Positions 37,487 through 46,806 are shown, numbered from the stretch's first letter. The stretch is DNA of 64,000 nucleotides from GCA-2720975 sp964467985 (GCA_964467985.1 CAYXTP010000003.1:124001-188000), one strand, 5' to 3'. The notes: generated from the letters alone by a model not told the origin. Numbers and translations: made by a program.

Positions 37487-38593
37487 ATGGACCTGCCCGT
37501 TCGCATTCTCGCGGCTGCCCCGAGCGAGCCCGTCATCTCGGTCGATGGTGCCTTCGACGCCCCCGGACTGAATCTCTCGCACTGGCCGGGCAATCAAACG
37601 CCGGCGGCGCTCAAGCACGACCTGTCCACGGGCATCGCTCTGGCTTTCGCTGCCCTGCCCAGCTCGGAACGCGAGCAGTTGACCCAAGGTTGCACGGCCT
37701 TGGTGAACAACCATTACGACACGGACGGGATCCTATCGATGTTCGCAATACTGCACCCGGAACAGGCCCTAGCCAACGGGCGGCGACTCTTGGAGGCCGC
37801 CGAAGCGGGAGACATGTTTCACTGCCCCAGTGAAGAGGCCTTTGTGCTCGACTCCATCATGACGGCCTTCGGTGATCCTGAGCGGTCACCCTGCGCAGAC
37901 CAACTGCGCGGGCTCGACGATCAGCAACGCAGACAGCTGGCGACCGAACACGCGCTGGACGCATTGCCTGGAATTCTGGCGGGAGACTTGGCCCCCTACG
38001 AATCACTCGTGCAAGGCCCACTGGATGCACTGCATGCGGATCAGTTGGACCTCCAACAGGCCGGGCTCGATGATCTCGTGCATCTGGACTACGTGGTGCG
38101 CGCAGCACCCATAGGGTTGCAGTCCTCCCGCGACGGGGCCGCGGGCAACTTCGATCCCGGCCGTCACGCACTGTGGGGTGCACATCTCGCGGACAGACAA
38201 CTGGTGTTGGGCCCAGGAGAACAGGGGACGACTTGCCGGTTCCTCATCGGAACACGGTCCTTCTTTGACCTCGTCACGGCTACCAGCCAGCCGCGGCCCG
38301 ACTTGGAGCGCTTGACACAGCAACTCAACGCCGAGGAGGGCACCGACGCGTCTTGCGAACAGGCTTGGCGCTGTCAGCCCATTGAAGGCGCCTCTCCGGA
38401 GCTGTGGTTTGGCCGGGAGGGATTACCTGACTACGTCGAACACGCCGGCGCATTCCTCGCGCCCAGCTCCGTCGCAGTGACGAAGATCAAAGCCTTGGTC
38501 GTCGATGCACTGCGGGCCACCTGGCAATGGCCAGATGAGAAGGAAACCGACCCGAACTCTGTTTCCGACAGCCGGCCCCAACCCTCTGCATGA
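37487..38593 (+). CDS. DUF6687-like protein
   Basis: 368 residues. The stretch LNLSHWPGNQTP and then NNHYDTDGILSMFAILHPEQAL matches what I remember of the DUF6687 family. The Asp/His cluster may bind metal, but no catalytic role is known. Starts eight bases after the TPR gene and overlaps the next gene by ATGA, so it is translationally coupled to the MBL hydrolase. Confidence 0.65.
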   Translation: MDLPVRILAAAPSEPVISVDGAFDAPGLNLSHWPGNQTPAALKHDLSTGIALAFAALPSSEREQLTQGCTALVNNHYDTDGILSMFAILHPEQALANGRRLLEAAEAGDMFHCPSEEAFVLDSIMTAFGDPERSPCADQLRGLDDQQRRQLATEHALDALPGILAGDLAPYESLVQGPLDALHADQLDLQQAGLDDLVHLDYVVRAAPIGLQSSRDGAAGNFDPGRHALWGAHLADRQLVLGPGEQGTTCRFLIGTRSFFDLVTATSQPRPDLERLTQQLNAEEGTDASCEQAWRCQPIEGASPELWFGREGLPDYVEHAGAFLAPSSVAVTKIKALVVDALRATWQWPDEKETDPNSVSDSRPQPSA

Positions 38594-39504
38594 AGACCGC
38601 AGCTCACTTCCTGCTGGAAGGCAACCCTGACGACCCCATCGTGGTGTTGCGCTCTGCAACCTGGGCCTACAACTCAATCGGCTTGTTTGATGGCGACCAG
38701 GCCTGTGTGGTCGACCCAGGCCTCTCGACGACTGAAGTTCACACTCTGCGCCATCAACTTGCCTCAGGCAGCGCAACCCACGCTCAGCGCCGCTTCAGTC
38801 ACGTTCTTCTGACCCACGCGCACCACGACCACATGCGCGGGTGGATGGAGTTTCCCGGCAGTACGGTCAGTTTCCCCCGCGTGGCAGCGGAGAAAGAGGC
38901 TCTGCCGCGCAAGCGCATCCTGGCCGCCAAGGCGAAGTTCGACGAGCGACTCGAGGACTCCACTCCGGGGTTTCGTTATCCCGAAGCGGACATCACTTTC
39001 GACGAGGTCCTTCACTTGCAGGTGGGCGAGCTTGAGATCGAGCAGCGTTTCTTGCCGGGTCACTCCAACTGCACGTCGGTCGTGTTGATCCCGGCCCTCA
39101 AGACCCTGCTCAGTGCCGACTACCTAGTCACCCCGGGCATGCCTTATTGCCGCTGGCAAGCGCGCGAATTCGAGCAGGCCATCGAAACTCTCCGAACCTG
39201 GACTCTGGAAGAGGGTCTTGAGCGCATCGTGCCGGCGCACCAGTCGATCTTGGTTGGGCAGGATGCGATTCTGGAAGCCCTGGACGAAGAACGTGACTAC
39301 ATGCGTGCTCTGCGGCAGACCGTCCGAGGACTGGTCGCCGATGGTTGTGAGACAGAATCCGGAGTGCGGCGCGCGGCGCGTTCCATGGTGGAACGCCGCG
39401 GCTCCGACTTGGGTGGCCGGCGCCAGGATCTGGACAACGCACGGCGCATCTGGATAGAAGAAGCAGGACCCGCTCTCCCAGGGGAAGAACGGGCCCTGAC
39501 CTAG
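38590..39504 (+). CDS. MBL-fold metallo-hydrolase
   Basis: 304 residues. Metallo-beta-lactamase motifs are clear: LLTHAHHDHMRGW (HxHxDH), PGHSNCTSV, LSADYL and VPAHQS. The ATG overlaps the stop of the DUF6687 gene. Substrate unknown; similar enzymes hydrolyse thioesters, lactones or phosphodiesters. Confidence 0.85.
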   Translation: MKTAAHFLLEGNPDDPIVVLRSATWAYNSIGLFDGDQACVVDPGLSTTEVHTLRHQLASGSATHAQRRFSHVLLTHAHHDHMRGWMEFPGSTVSFPRVAAEKEALPRKRILAAKAKFDERLEDSTPGFRYPEADITFDEVLHLQVGELEIEQRFLPGHSNCTSVVLIPALKTLLSADYLVTPGMPYCRWQAREFEQAIETLRTWTLEEGLERIVPAHQSILVGQDAILEALDEERDYMRALRQTVRGLVADGCETESGVRRAARSMVERRGSDLGGRRQDLDNARRIWIEEAGPALPGEERALT

Positions 39505-39536
39505 ATCCTACCTTGGCGGTCCCAACCGCCAGGATC
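39504..39536. terminator. bidirectional hairpin between convergent genes
   Basis: TGGCGGT (39514-39520), loop CCCA, ACCGCCA (39525-39531), with further partial complementarity (GATCCT/AGGATC) outside. It lies between the MBL hydrolase and the convergent oxidase gene and probably ends both transcripts. Confidence 0.55.
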
Positions 39537-39542
39537 AACGGA

Positions 39543-40442
39543 TCAGACCACCACGATGCGTGTCTTGACGGTTCCAAGCACCTTGCCGAAATGGTCGAGG
39601 TACTCCACGCGACCGAGTGACTTGCCCACGGGGAAACCCTGCAGTAACAGGTCGTAGCGCTCACCGGGACCCAGTTCGATCTGGCGCGCCGAATACGGCA
39701 CGGCAAGCGGGCGACCGTCGGTCGCCACAACCTGGAAAGCGTTGCCCCCGAGATTCACGCGGGCCCACTGATAGGAAGTGTTGGTTAGGCGCAGGTACGC
39801 CGTCTGGGCCGCACCGAATTCGATACGGCTACACACGTCCTTGCGCGCATCCTTGGTTTCCAAGCCATTGAGCAGAAACGCGTCAGGCTTCATCCGAACG
39901 GTTTGGGGTCCTGAAGTTGTCAGATTCGCCCAGGACGTGTCGTACGTGGACAGATGCCACAGCACCTCTTCGTCAAAGATTGGACCGCCGTCCCAAGCCT
40001 TGTTGGTCGAGGCGTCCGGAGGTCGAACAATCACCGTGCCATGCATGCCCCGCACGAGGTGCAGGACCGTATCCACATGGCAGTGGTACATGTAGGTGCC
40101 CGCGTGGGGTGCAGTGAATGAGTAGGTAAAGCTCTGCATGCCACCAACGGGGAACGACGTTTGAGGGACGCCGTCATTTGCCTGGTCCACATCCAACCCG
40201 TGGAGATGGATCGTGTGATCCATCGGACTCATGTTGTCGAAGGTCAGCGTGGATGGCTGCCCCTCGATGAATTCCAAAACAGACCCCGGGAATGCACGAT
40301 CGCCACCGAAGCCGTAACCCGTCCCCGTGGACGAGTCCGTAAAGAACCAGGGTGTAACGGTCTGCCCGCCGAGGACCTGGCCGCCAGCCATCTGAGCTCT
40401 GAGGTAAAGATTTGCTCCGACATTTCCGCCTAAACCAGCCAT
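39543..40442 (-). CDS. multicopper-oxidase-like protein B2 (no signal peptide)
   Basis: 299 residues starting MAGLGGNVGANLYLRAQM, with no secretion signal. It contains cupredoxin motifs HTIHLHGLDVDQANDGVP (HxHG) and YMYHCHVDTVLHLVRGMHG, a HCHx5-Hx4M arrangement that can supply type 1 and type 3 copper ligands. It is ten bases downstream of gene A2, which has a Tat signal and different copper motifs. Together they look like one multicopper oxidase divided in two. Substrate unknown. Confidence 0.75.
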   Translation of the reverse strand: MAGLGGNVGANLYLRAQMAGGQVLGGQTVTPWFFTDSSTGTGYGFGGDRAFPGSVLEFIEGQPSTLTFDNMSPMDHTIHLHGLDVDQANDGVPQTSFPVGGMQSFTYSFTAPHAGTYMYHCHVDTVLHLVRGMHGTVIVRPPDASTNKAWDGGPIFDEEVLWHLSTYDTSWANLTTSGPQTVRMKPDAFLLNGLETKDARKDVCSRIEFGAAQTAYLRLTNTSYQWARVNLGGNAFQVVATDGRPLAVPYSARQIELGPGERYDLLLQGFPVGKSLGRVEYLDHFGKVLGTVKTRIVVV

Positions 40443-40452
40443 GATGGGCCTC

Positions 40453-41448
40453 CTAGGTCGCGACGATCAGAGTCAACTGACCGTAAGGGTAAAGGCCATT
40501 GGCCGTGACGCACTGAACATCGTGCGGGTGGAAGGGGTACATCCCGGGCTGATTCAGGGTGACGATGATGTCGGCTGTGTTTCCCCAGCCAAACCCGATC
40601 GTGTCCTTCTCTCCAAGATGAAATTCAGGCACGTTGTTCTGAGCGGCCACCTCGAAGTGGTACCCATGCATGTGCAGTGCCTGCCGGGCGCGACCCATGT
40701 TGCTGAGTCGGAGCAATACGCGCTCGCCGTTCACCGCCGCGATGACCGTGTCCGCATCGCCCGCAATTTCAGGGAACCCCATCCCATTGAGCCTGTAGTA
40801 ATTGGGCTCATAGGGGCCGGGCAACTTCGCTCGCGGGTCCGCTTGAGTCGCATTCCAACGATCGTCGGCGTCGTCATAGAGCAAGACGTACTCCCGATCG
40901 AATGCGGGACCACCGTCGTAGAGCACCTGTTGACCACTGGCGGGCCTGGAGACAAGTGTCCCCCACAGGCCGCTCGTTGGGCGCAGTACATCGGCGCGCG
41001 GAGGGCCCAATGCGGTGCTCGGAGCGGTCGCGAGTAGCCAGGTGCCGGCCGAAGGCATGCTGAAGGTGAACGAGTCTGTCTGCCCAGGTCCGATGAGCGG
41101 ACCGCGGGCCACGCCCAAGACCGCTGGTCGAATGGCAATGGCCAGTGAGTTGGTGACGGCGATGGTCATGCTCGCCCCTTCCGTCGCCTCTGCGTAGGGC
41201 AACTTGCCCCGGGTTTGGCCGCCCCCTGTAGCTTGAAACTCGAAGTAGGGGATCGTCGCCCCGTCCCCAAAAGTCGTGGCGCTTGCGACGGCATCGAGAG
41301 TCCAGCTCGCGGGTGCGGCGTTGGGGCCGGCTCTAGGAAACGAGAGCGCTCGCTTGGCGGTCGCTGTGGCGGTTAGACCCGCTCCTCCGGCGAGGAATCC
41401 CAACAGGGTTCGACGCGAAGGAGTGGTCGGATATCCGGAGTGATTCAT
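40453..41448 (-). CDS. multicopper-oxidase-like protein A2, Tat-exported
   Basis: 331 residues from the ATG at 41448. A twin-arginine signal is plain (PSRRTLLGFLAGGAGLTATA). The C-terminal half carries LHMHGYHFEVAA (HxHG) and YPFHPHDVQ (HxH), two of the copper motifs of multicopper oxidases, but not the Cys-containing motif, which lies in the partner gene B2. The neighbouring 42712-43707 gene is a near copy. Confidence 0.78.
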   Translation of the reverse strand: MNHSGYPTTPSRRTLLGFLAGGAGLTATATAKRALSFPRAGPNAAPASWTLDAVASATTFGDGATIPYFEFQATGGGQTRGKLPYAEATEGASMTIAVTNSLAIAIRPAVLGVARGPLIGPGQTDSFTFSMPSAGTWLLATAPSTALGPPRADVLRPTSGLWGTLVSRPASGQQVLYDGGPAFDREYVLLYDDADDRWNATQADPRAKLPGPYEPNYYRLNGMGFPEIAGDADTVIAAVNGERVLLRLSNMGRARQALHMHGYHFEVAAQNNVPEFHLGEKDTIGFGWGNTADIIVTLNQPGMYPFHPHDVQCVTANGLYPYGQLTLIVAT

Positions 41449-41733
41449 GTGTTGCCTCTTGAGTGAATGGGATCCGCGGGGCAAGGCCTGCGTGCAATGA
41501 CCTCCGCGATTCCACCACTCTCAAGCTATCCCTCGTATCGCGTCCCAGGGGTACGCAAAGGGACGCACGAGAACCTTCGTCACCATCCGATTCGTTCGCA
41601 CACTCTACGGAGATGGGTCCCTGTGCTCTCATCGGAAGACACCCACACCGGCGGTCAATAGGCCATGGCGCACAGACTCAGGAGTGGAGTTTGAATCCCG
41701 TGTCGACGATGCCGTGCGCCACGATCAAAGCAA

Positions 41734-41770
41734 TGGGGTTCGCGTTCCTGGTTCAGAAACGCGAACCCCA
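41734..41770 (-). terminator. strong hairpin between the two oxidase units
   Basis: A perfect 13-bp inverted repeat (TGGGGTTCGCGTT 41734-41746 with AACGCGAACCCCA 41758-41770). It lies 30 bases downstream of the stop of gene B1; on the minus strand some T follow. It would separate the transcripts of the two duplicated units. The rest of the 351-base gap 41449-41799 holds nothing I can support. Confidence 0.65.
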
Positions 41771-41799
41771 ATTGAGCCCACCGGTATGGTCTGACCGAC

Positions 41800-42699
41800 T
41801 CAGGTCACAACAATGCGCGTCTTGGCCGTGCCCAGGACCTTCCCGAAATGATCGAGATAATCGACTCGACCAAAGGACTTCCCGGCGGGGAATCCCTGTA
41901 GCAGGAGGTCATAGCGCTCACCGGGACCCAACTCGATTTGACGCGTCGAGTAGGGCATCGCCATGGGGCGTCCGTCGGATGCGACGACTTGGAAGGGCTG
42001 GCCACCGAGGCGCACGCGAGCCCACTGGTACGAGGTGTTATTCAAACGCAGGTAGGCCGTCTGTCCCACTCCGAACTCGATCCTGCTATAGAAGTCCTTC
42101 CGTGCATCGCCGGTTTCCAGACCGTTGATCAAGAACGCGTCTGGTTTCATCCGCACAGTCTGCGGCCCGGAATTCGTCAAAGTTGACCAGGACGTGTCGT
42201 AGGTGGAGAGATGCCACAGAACTTCCTCGTCAAAGGTCGGACCGCCCTCCCAGGCTTTGTTGGTGGAAGCATCGGGCGGCCGGACGATGATCGTGCCATG
42301 CATGCCACGAATGTAGTGCAGCACGGTATCCACATGGCAGTGGTACATGTACGTGCCGGCCTTGGGAGCCACAAAGGTGTAGGTAAAACTCTGCATCGCC
42401 CCAACCGGAAAGGAGGTCAGAGGCACGCCGTCATTCGCCTGGTCCACATCCAAACCGTGCAGATGGATCGTGTGATCCATCGGGCTCATGTTGAAGAAGT
42501 TCAGGCTACTGGCCTGCCCCTCAATAAACTCTAGAGTGGACCCCGGGAAACCCCGATCCCCACCAAACCCAAAGCCCGTACCCGAGCTGGTTTCGGTGAA
42601 GAACCAAGGGGTCACTGTCTGACCCGCAAAGGTTTGGCTACCACCCATTTGGGCTCGCAAGTAGAGGTTGCTACCGACATTTCCGCCTAGACCAGCCAT
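41800..42699 (-). CDS. multicopper-oxidase-like protein B1 (no signal peptide)
   Basis: 299 residues, nearly identical in length and motifs to B2 at 39543-40442 (IHLHGLDVDQANDGVP, YMYHCHVDTVLHYIRGMHG). It begins MAGLGGNVGSNLYLRAQM without a signal peptide and is twelve bases downstream of the Tat-carrying gene A1. The pair is the upstream copy of a tandem duplication. Confidence 0.75.
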   Translation of the reverse strand: MAGLGGNVGSNLYLRAQMGGSQTFAGQTVTPWFFTETSSGTGFGFGGDRGFPGSTLEFIEGQASSLNFFNMSPMDHTIHLHGLDVDQANDGVPLTSFPVGAMQSFTYTFVAPKAGTYMYHCHVDTVLHYIRGMHGTIIVRPPDASTNKAWEGGPTFDEEVLWHLSTYDTSWSTLTNSGPQTVRMKPDAFLINGLETGDARKDFYSRIEFGVGQTAYLRLNNTSYQWARVRLGGQPFQVVASDGRPMAMPYSTRQIELGPGERYDLLLQGFPAGKSFGRVDYLDHFGKVLGTAKTRIVVT

Positions 42700-42711
42700 G
42701 GTTTAAATCTC

Positions 42712-43707
42712 CTAACTCGCGACGACAAGCGTCAGGGCTCCGAAGGGGTAGCTGCCGTTGGCCGTTACGCACTGCACGTCGTGTGGGTGAAAAGGGAACA
42801 TCCCGGGTTGGTTGACCGTGAGGATGACATCCACGGTATTTCCCGAAGGCAGACCCACCGTGTCCTTCTCGCCCAGGTGAACCTCGGGGACGTTGTTCTG
42901 TGCAGCCACGTCGAAGTGATACCCATGCATATGCAGGGACTGGCGGACCTTGCCCATGTTGCCGATGCGGATGAGTACTCGCTCTCCGACCATGGCGGCC
43001 AAAATCGTGTCCGAATCGGACATCGTGGCCGGGAAGGCTATTCCGTTCACACGGTAGTAATTGGGTTCGTAGGGACCCGGCAGCTGGGCACGAGGATCAG
43101 CCTGCATGGCGTTCCAGCGGTCGTCTGCATCATCGTAGAGCAGTGTGTACTCACGGTCGAATGCGGGCCCGCCATCGTAGAGCACCTGCTGGCCGCTGGC
43201 AGGGCGAGAGACCAGTGTTCCCCACAGGCCGCTCATCGGTCGTCCGGCAGTCGCAGCTGCGTGACCTTGGGCGCGCAGGGGCACGGTCGCGAGCAGCCAG
43301 GTTCCAGCTGCTGGCATCGTGAAGGTGAAAGAGTCCGTCTGACCCGGCGCGATGAGCGGTCCGCGGGCCACTCCAAGGACAGCCGGTCGGATAGGAACTG
43401 CCAGGGAGTTGGTGACCGCAAGGGTCATGCTCGTCCCCTCCGTGGCCTCTGCGTACGGCAGGCTTCCACGGGTTTGTCCTCCACTCACGGCCATGTACTC
43501 AAAGAAAGGGATCGAGGCCCCGTCACCGAAGCTGGTCGACGTATTCACGGCGTCCAAGGTCCAAGTCGTCGGCAGGGGCTTGGTGATCGGACGCGGGACC
43601 GCGAGGGCCCGTTTGGCTGTTGCCGTGGCGGTCAATCCAGCGCCCCCGGCGAGGACACCGAGCAGAGTCCTGCGCGAGGGTGTGGTAAGCGGATTGGAGT
43701 TGTTCAT
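42712..43707 (-). CDS. multicopper-oxidase-like protein A1, Tat-exported
   Basis: 331 residues from the ATG at 43707, with Tat signal PSRRTLLGVLAGGAGLTATA. The copper motifs LHMHGYHFDVAA and FPFHPHDVQ match gene A2 closely. The first gene of the duplicated unit. The 282 bases to the UPF0210 gene hold no further gene, so the unit probably has its own promoter. Confidence 0.78.
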   Translation of the reverse strand: MNNSNPLTTPSRRTLLGVLAGGAGLTATATAKRALAVPRPITKPLPTTWTLDAVNTSTSFGDGASIPFFEYMAVSGGQTRGSLPYAEATEGTSMTLAVTNSLAVPIRPAVLGVARGPLIAPGQTDSFTFTMPAAGTWLLATVPLRAQGHAAATAGRPMSGLWGTLVSRPASGQQVLYDGGPAFDREYTLLYDDADDRWNAMQADPRAQLPGPYEPNYYRVNGIAFPATMSDSDTILAAMVGERVLIRIGNMGKVRQSLHMHGYHFDVAAQNNVPEVHLGEKDTVGLPSGNTVDVILTVNQPGMFPFHPHDVQCVTANGSYPFGALTLVVAS

Positions 43708-43989
43708 GTGTTCACTCAGAGAAGGACAGTTCCTGCCGGAGGATGAATCCCGGGCGGGTGACATGAAGACCCCGCGCCTGCCTAGTGTACCACCCTACGG
43801 TCAATTGGAGGTCCAAACCCAGAGCACGGCGCGAGGGTCGATTCCGCATGAAACCGCGTCCGGTGGCGTCCAACGCACGTTCTTGCAGCAGGTAGCCACA
43901 AGTAAATCTGGATTCGACGGAACCCTGGGTTCGGGAATACGGAATTTTCTTCCGGTGCCGTCGCGGGGCCGCCTTCCCCCTGACCCAAC

Positions 43990-45354
43990 TCAGTTCCGGT
44001 AGGACTGAATCGGGGCCGGAATGCGACCGCCCCGAGCGTGCAAGACAGCACACGAAAAGTTGCCCGGGTCCTGCACGATAGCCGTGCCCAACAATCCTCC
44101 CCACTCCACCTTCTCGCCAGGCCCCTTGCCCGGCACCGGGATGATGCGCACGGCTGTCGTTTTATTGTTCACCATGCCGATGGCCATCTCGTCCGCCACG
44201 ATTCCAGTCAAGGTGGCCACCGACGTGTCACCAGGAACGGCCACCATGTCGAGGCCCACGGAACACACAGTGGTCATCGCTTCTAGCTTGGCCAAGGAAA
44301 GGGCTCCCGCCTCCACAGCCGCGATCATGCCCTCGTCCTCGGAGACCGGAATGAAAGCTCCGGACAGGCCGCCCACGCTGGAAGAGGCCATGGCGCCGCC
44401 CTTCTTGACCGCGTCCGTGAGCAGGGCCAAAGCAGCCGTGGTCCCGGGCGCCCCCGTGCGATCCACACCGATCAACTCCAGGATGTCGGAGACCGAATCA
44501 CCAATGGCCGGGGTGGGTGCAAGGGAGACGTCCACGATTCCGAAGGAGGTGCCCAGGCGCCTGGCGGCTTCGCGGCCCACCAACTCCCCCATGCGGGTCA
44601 CCTTGAAGGCCGTTCGCTTGACCGTCTCGGCCACGGCGAGCAGGTCCGCGTCAGGTCCTAGGCGATCGAGCGCGGAGCGCACGACACCGGGGCCGGAGAC
44701 ACCCACGCTCAACACGGTCTCGGCTTCCCCTACTCCGATATGGGCGCCCGCCACAAAGGGGTTGTCCTCGACTGGGTTCGCGAAGCAAACCAACTTGGCA
44801 CAACCCAACCCCCCGCTCGCCTCCGTGCGCGCAGCCGTATCCAAGACGACCTCGCTGAAGCGCACGACGGCATCCATGTTGATGCCTGCACGAGTGGAGG
44901 CCAGGCTGACGGAGGCGCACACGTGCTGCGTCTCGGCCAGGGCGCTGGGAATCGAATCGAAGAGCGCCTTGTCCGCGTTGGTGAATCCCTTGTGCACGTA
45001 GGAACTGAAGCCCCCAATGAAATCCACGCCCACCTGATTGGCAGCTGCGTCCAATGCCAACGCCAAAGGAGTCAAGTCCTCGGCACCCGAAGCCGCAGCG
45101 ACCAGTGAGATCGGCGTGACGGCAATGCGCTTGTTGACGATGGGCACGCCGTAGTCGGCGGCGATGGCGTCTGCTGTGGCAACCAGATTGCGCGCGTGAT
45201 GCAGGACCTTGGTGTAGACCTTCTCGCAGGTGCTCTCCAGGTCCGGATCAGCGCAGTCAAGCAGGTTGATCCCGAGAGTCGTGGTGCGGATGTCGAGCGT
45301 TTCCAGCTCGACCATGCGCACCGTCTCGAGGATTTCCTGGTCGGTGAATGCCAC
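43990..45354 (-). CDS. UPF0210 (DUF711, PFL-family) protein
   Basis: 454 residues, full length for UPF0210. Seen family features include ETVRMVELETLDIRTTTLGIN, GFSSYVHKGF and the SSSVGGLSGAFIPVSEDEGM segment. The family has a fold related to pyruvate formate-lyase but no known glycyl radical or reaction. It usually pairs with a UPF0237/ACT protein, as here. Being the last gene of a microcompartment operon is unusual and is the main point of interest. Confidence 0.88.
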   Translation of the reverse strand: MAFTDQEILETVRMVELETLDIRTTTLGINLLDCADPDLESTCEKVYTKVLHHARNLVATADAIAADYGVPIVNKRIAVTPISLVAAASGAEDLTPLALALDAAANQVGVDFIGGFSSYVHKGFTNADKALFDSIPSALAETQHVCASVSLASTRAGINMDAVVRFSEVVLDTAARTEASGGLGCAKLVCFANPVEDNPFVAGAHIGVGEAETVLSVGVSGPGVVRSALDRLGPDADLLAVAETVKRTAFKVTRMGELVGREAARRLGTSFGIVDVSLAPTPAIGDSVSDILELIGVDRTGAPGTTAALALLTDAVKKGGAMASSSVGGLSGAFIPVSEDEGMIAAVEAGALSLAKLEAMTTVCSVGLDMVAVPGDTSVATLTGIVADEMAIGMVNNKTTAVRIIPVPGKGPGEKVEWGGLLGTAIVQDPGNFSCAVLHARGGRIPAPIQSYRN

Positions 45355-45369
45355 GGCAGGTACCAGGTC

Positions 45370-45873
45370 CTAAATACGGTGCATGAAGCGGAAAACGCGC
45401 TCGTGCATCACACGCACGACGTAATCGTCGCAGCCACCCAGTCCGTCCATGCGTTCCTTGAACGCTGTAAAACCACCGGGGCCCGAGAGCAGGTCCACGG
45501 TCAAGGCCATATGAAAGTAGCCTTCGACGGTGTGCTGCGAGATGTCGCGCACATCCGCACCCGCATCGCCCAGCGCAGCGGTGATCTCCGCCAGGATCCC
45601 AGGGCGGTTCTTGCCCACAGCCGTCACGACTACGCCCGTCTCCGCCCCTTCAGGCTCAGGCATGTGCGGCAAGCTCGCGGCGGATCGCTGCGCATCGGGA
45701 CCGCGGTTGGGGTCCGGCTCGCTGTAGGCCTGCCCATCGGAGCGCCTGAGGTTCACACCTGCCAACTCGGCCACTTCCAGGGCCTGGGGCGTCACGACGG
45801 TGTCCGCGTCCAATACCAGCTCTCCGCCACTGGCACGACGGATGTCTTCTGAGGTCACAAAGCGTCGGGTCAT
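45370..45873 (-). CDS. ACT-domain protein with EutQ-like N-terminal segment
   Basis: 167 residues. The C-terminal half is a UPF0237-type ACT domain (VVVTAVGKNRPGILAEITAAL, DISQHTVEGYFHM). The N-terminal 45 residues (FVTSEDIRRASGGE... VVTPQALEVAELAGV) resemble the N-terminus of EutQ and other microcompartment-associated enzymes. In ordinary UPF0237 proteins this extension is absent. It follows the BMC-T gene by three bases and precedes the UPF0210 gene by fifteen. It is probably a regulatory partner tied to the compartment. Confidence 0.75.
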   Translation of the reverse strand: MTRRFVTSEDIRRASGGELVLDADTVVTPQALEVAELAGVNLRRSDGQAYSEPDPNRGPDAQRSAASLPHMPEPEGAETGVVVTAVGKNRPGILAEITAALGDAGADVRDISQHTVEGYFHMALTVDLLSGPGGFTAFKERMDGLGGCDDYVVRVMHERVFRFMHRI

Positions 45874-45876
45874 GAC

Positions 45877-46473
45877 TTAGAGGAATCTCACCAGGTCGGA
45901 GTGGGGCCTGGGAATCACGACCTGCCTCACGAGCTGGCCGGCCTCCTGGGCACTGTCCGCCGCGGCCGCCACGGATGAGCACACATCGCTTACCTCGCCG
46001 GTCATGGAGACGTAGCTCTTGCCCCCCAACCCATTGGCAATTCGCAGTTCCAACAAGTCCACGGTCGCGCGCTTCAGCGCCGTGTCTGCCGCTTGGATGC
46101 AGGCAGCCACGGTGCGAGTCTCCACCACGCCGACCGCGTCCAGTGTGCCATCGATGCTAACATCCTCCCGACAGAGGGCGTCCAATGCCCGCGGGTGCAC
46201 CTGGGGAATCAGGAGTTGATCGACGAGTTCGCAAGCGGCCAGCTCAGCCCCGCGAGCCAGGGCGCTGGTCAAGTCCTGCACGCTGCCCGTAAAGAGCAAG
46301 ACGTACTTGCCGGGTTGAACGTGAGTAGCCACGAGTAGATCGATGTCGGCTTCCCAGAGGATTGCGTCGGCCACTTCCATGCCGCGCGCAACGGAGCCGA
46401 GCTCCAGAACGGCGATAGCCTCGTGCAGGGTCGCGTTCTCACTCAGATGCGGGTTTCTGTCGTTGCGATTCAT
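45877..46473 (-). CDS. BMC-T tandem shell protein
   Basis: 198 residues with two BMC domains in tandem. The first has AIAVLELGSVARGMEVADAIL and the second AVGVVETRTVAACIQAADTAL with VVIPRPHSDL at the C-terminus, as in trimer-forming PduT/CsoS1D-type shell proteins. It makes pseudohexameric shell tiles and may form a gated pore. No Cys cluster for an Fe-S site at the pore is apparent. Confidence 0.88.
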   Translation of the reverse strand: MNRNDRNPHLSENATLHEAIAVLELGSVARGMEVADAILWEADIDLLVATHVQPGKYVLLFTGSVQDLTSALARGAELAACELVDQLLIPQVHPRALDALCREDVSIDGTLDAVGVVETRTVAACIQAADTALKRATVDLLELRIANGLGGKSYVSMTGEVSDVCSSVAAAADSAQEAGQLVRQVVIPRPHSDLVRFL

Positions 46474-46488
46474 GTTTGTCTCCGCGCC

Positions 46489-46806
46489 CTAGTGGGCGGG
46501 CAGGTCCTCTTCTTGGGTAGTCCCAACAGCCCGCCCATCGGCGAGTTCCATGCGATCGATGATGGCCGCCACGGCGGTCTGAAATCCGATGTCGTGCCCG
46601 CGACCGATGACGTGCCGCGCCGCCCGGCCGTGAACCACGAGAACACGTTCGCCGATACCAGCGCCGATGGGATCCGCAGCCACATAGGTCTCGGCCGTGG
46701 TGTCCCCTCCGGCATTCAGGGGTTGAATCACCAAGAAGCGCAGCCCTTCGAGGGTGGCGTCCTTTTGAGTCGCCCACAGGTGACCGACGACGGTGCCTAC
46801 GTGCAT
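46489..46806 (-). CDS. BMC-P vertex protein (EutN/CcmL) 2
   Basis: 105 residues. EutN/CcmL fold: MHVGTVVGHLWATQKDATLEGLRFLV with the VAADPIGAGIGERVLVVHG segment. It forms the pentamers that cap shell vertices. Its ATG overlaps the stop of the other vertex gene (ATGA). Confidence 0.9.
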   Translation of the reverse strand: MHVGTVVGHLWATQKDATLEGLRFLVIQPLNAGGDTTAETYVAADPIGAGIGERVLVVHGRAARHVIGRGHDIGFQTAVAAIIDRMELADGRAVGTTQEEDLPAH

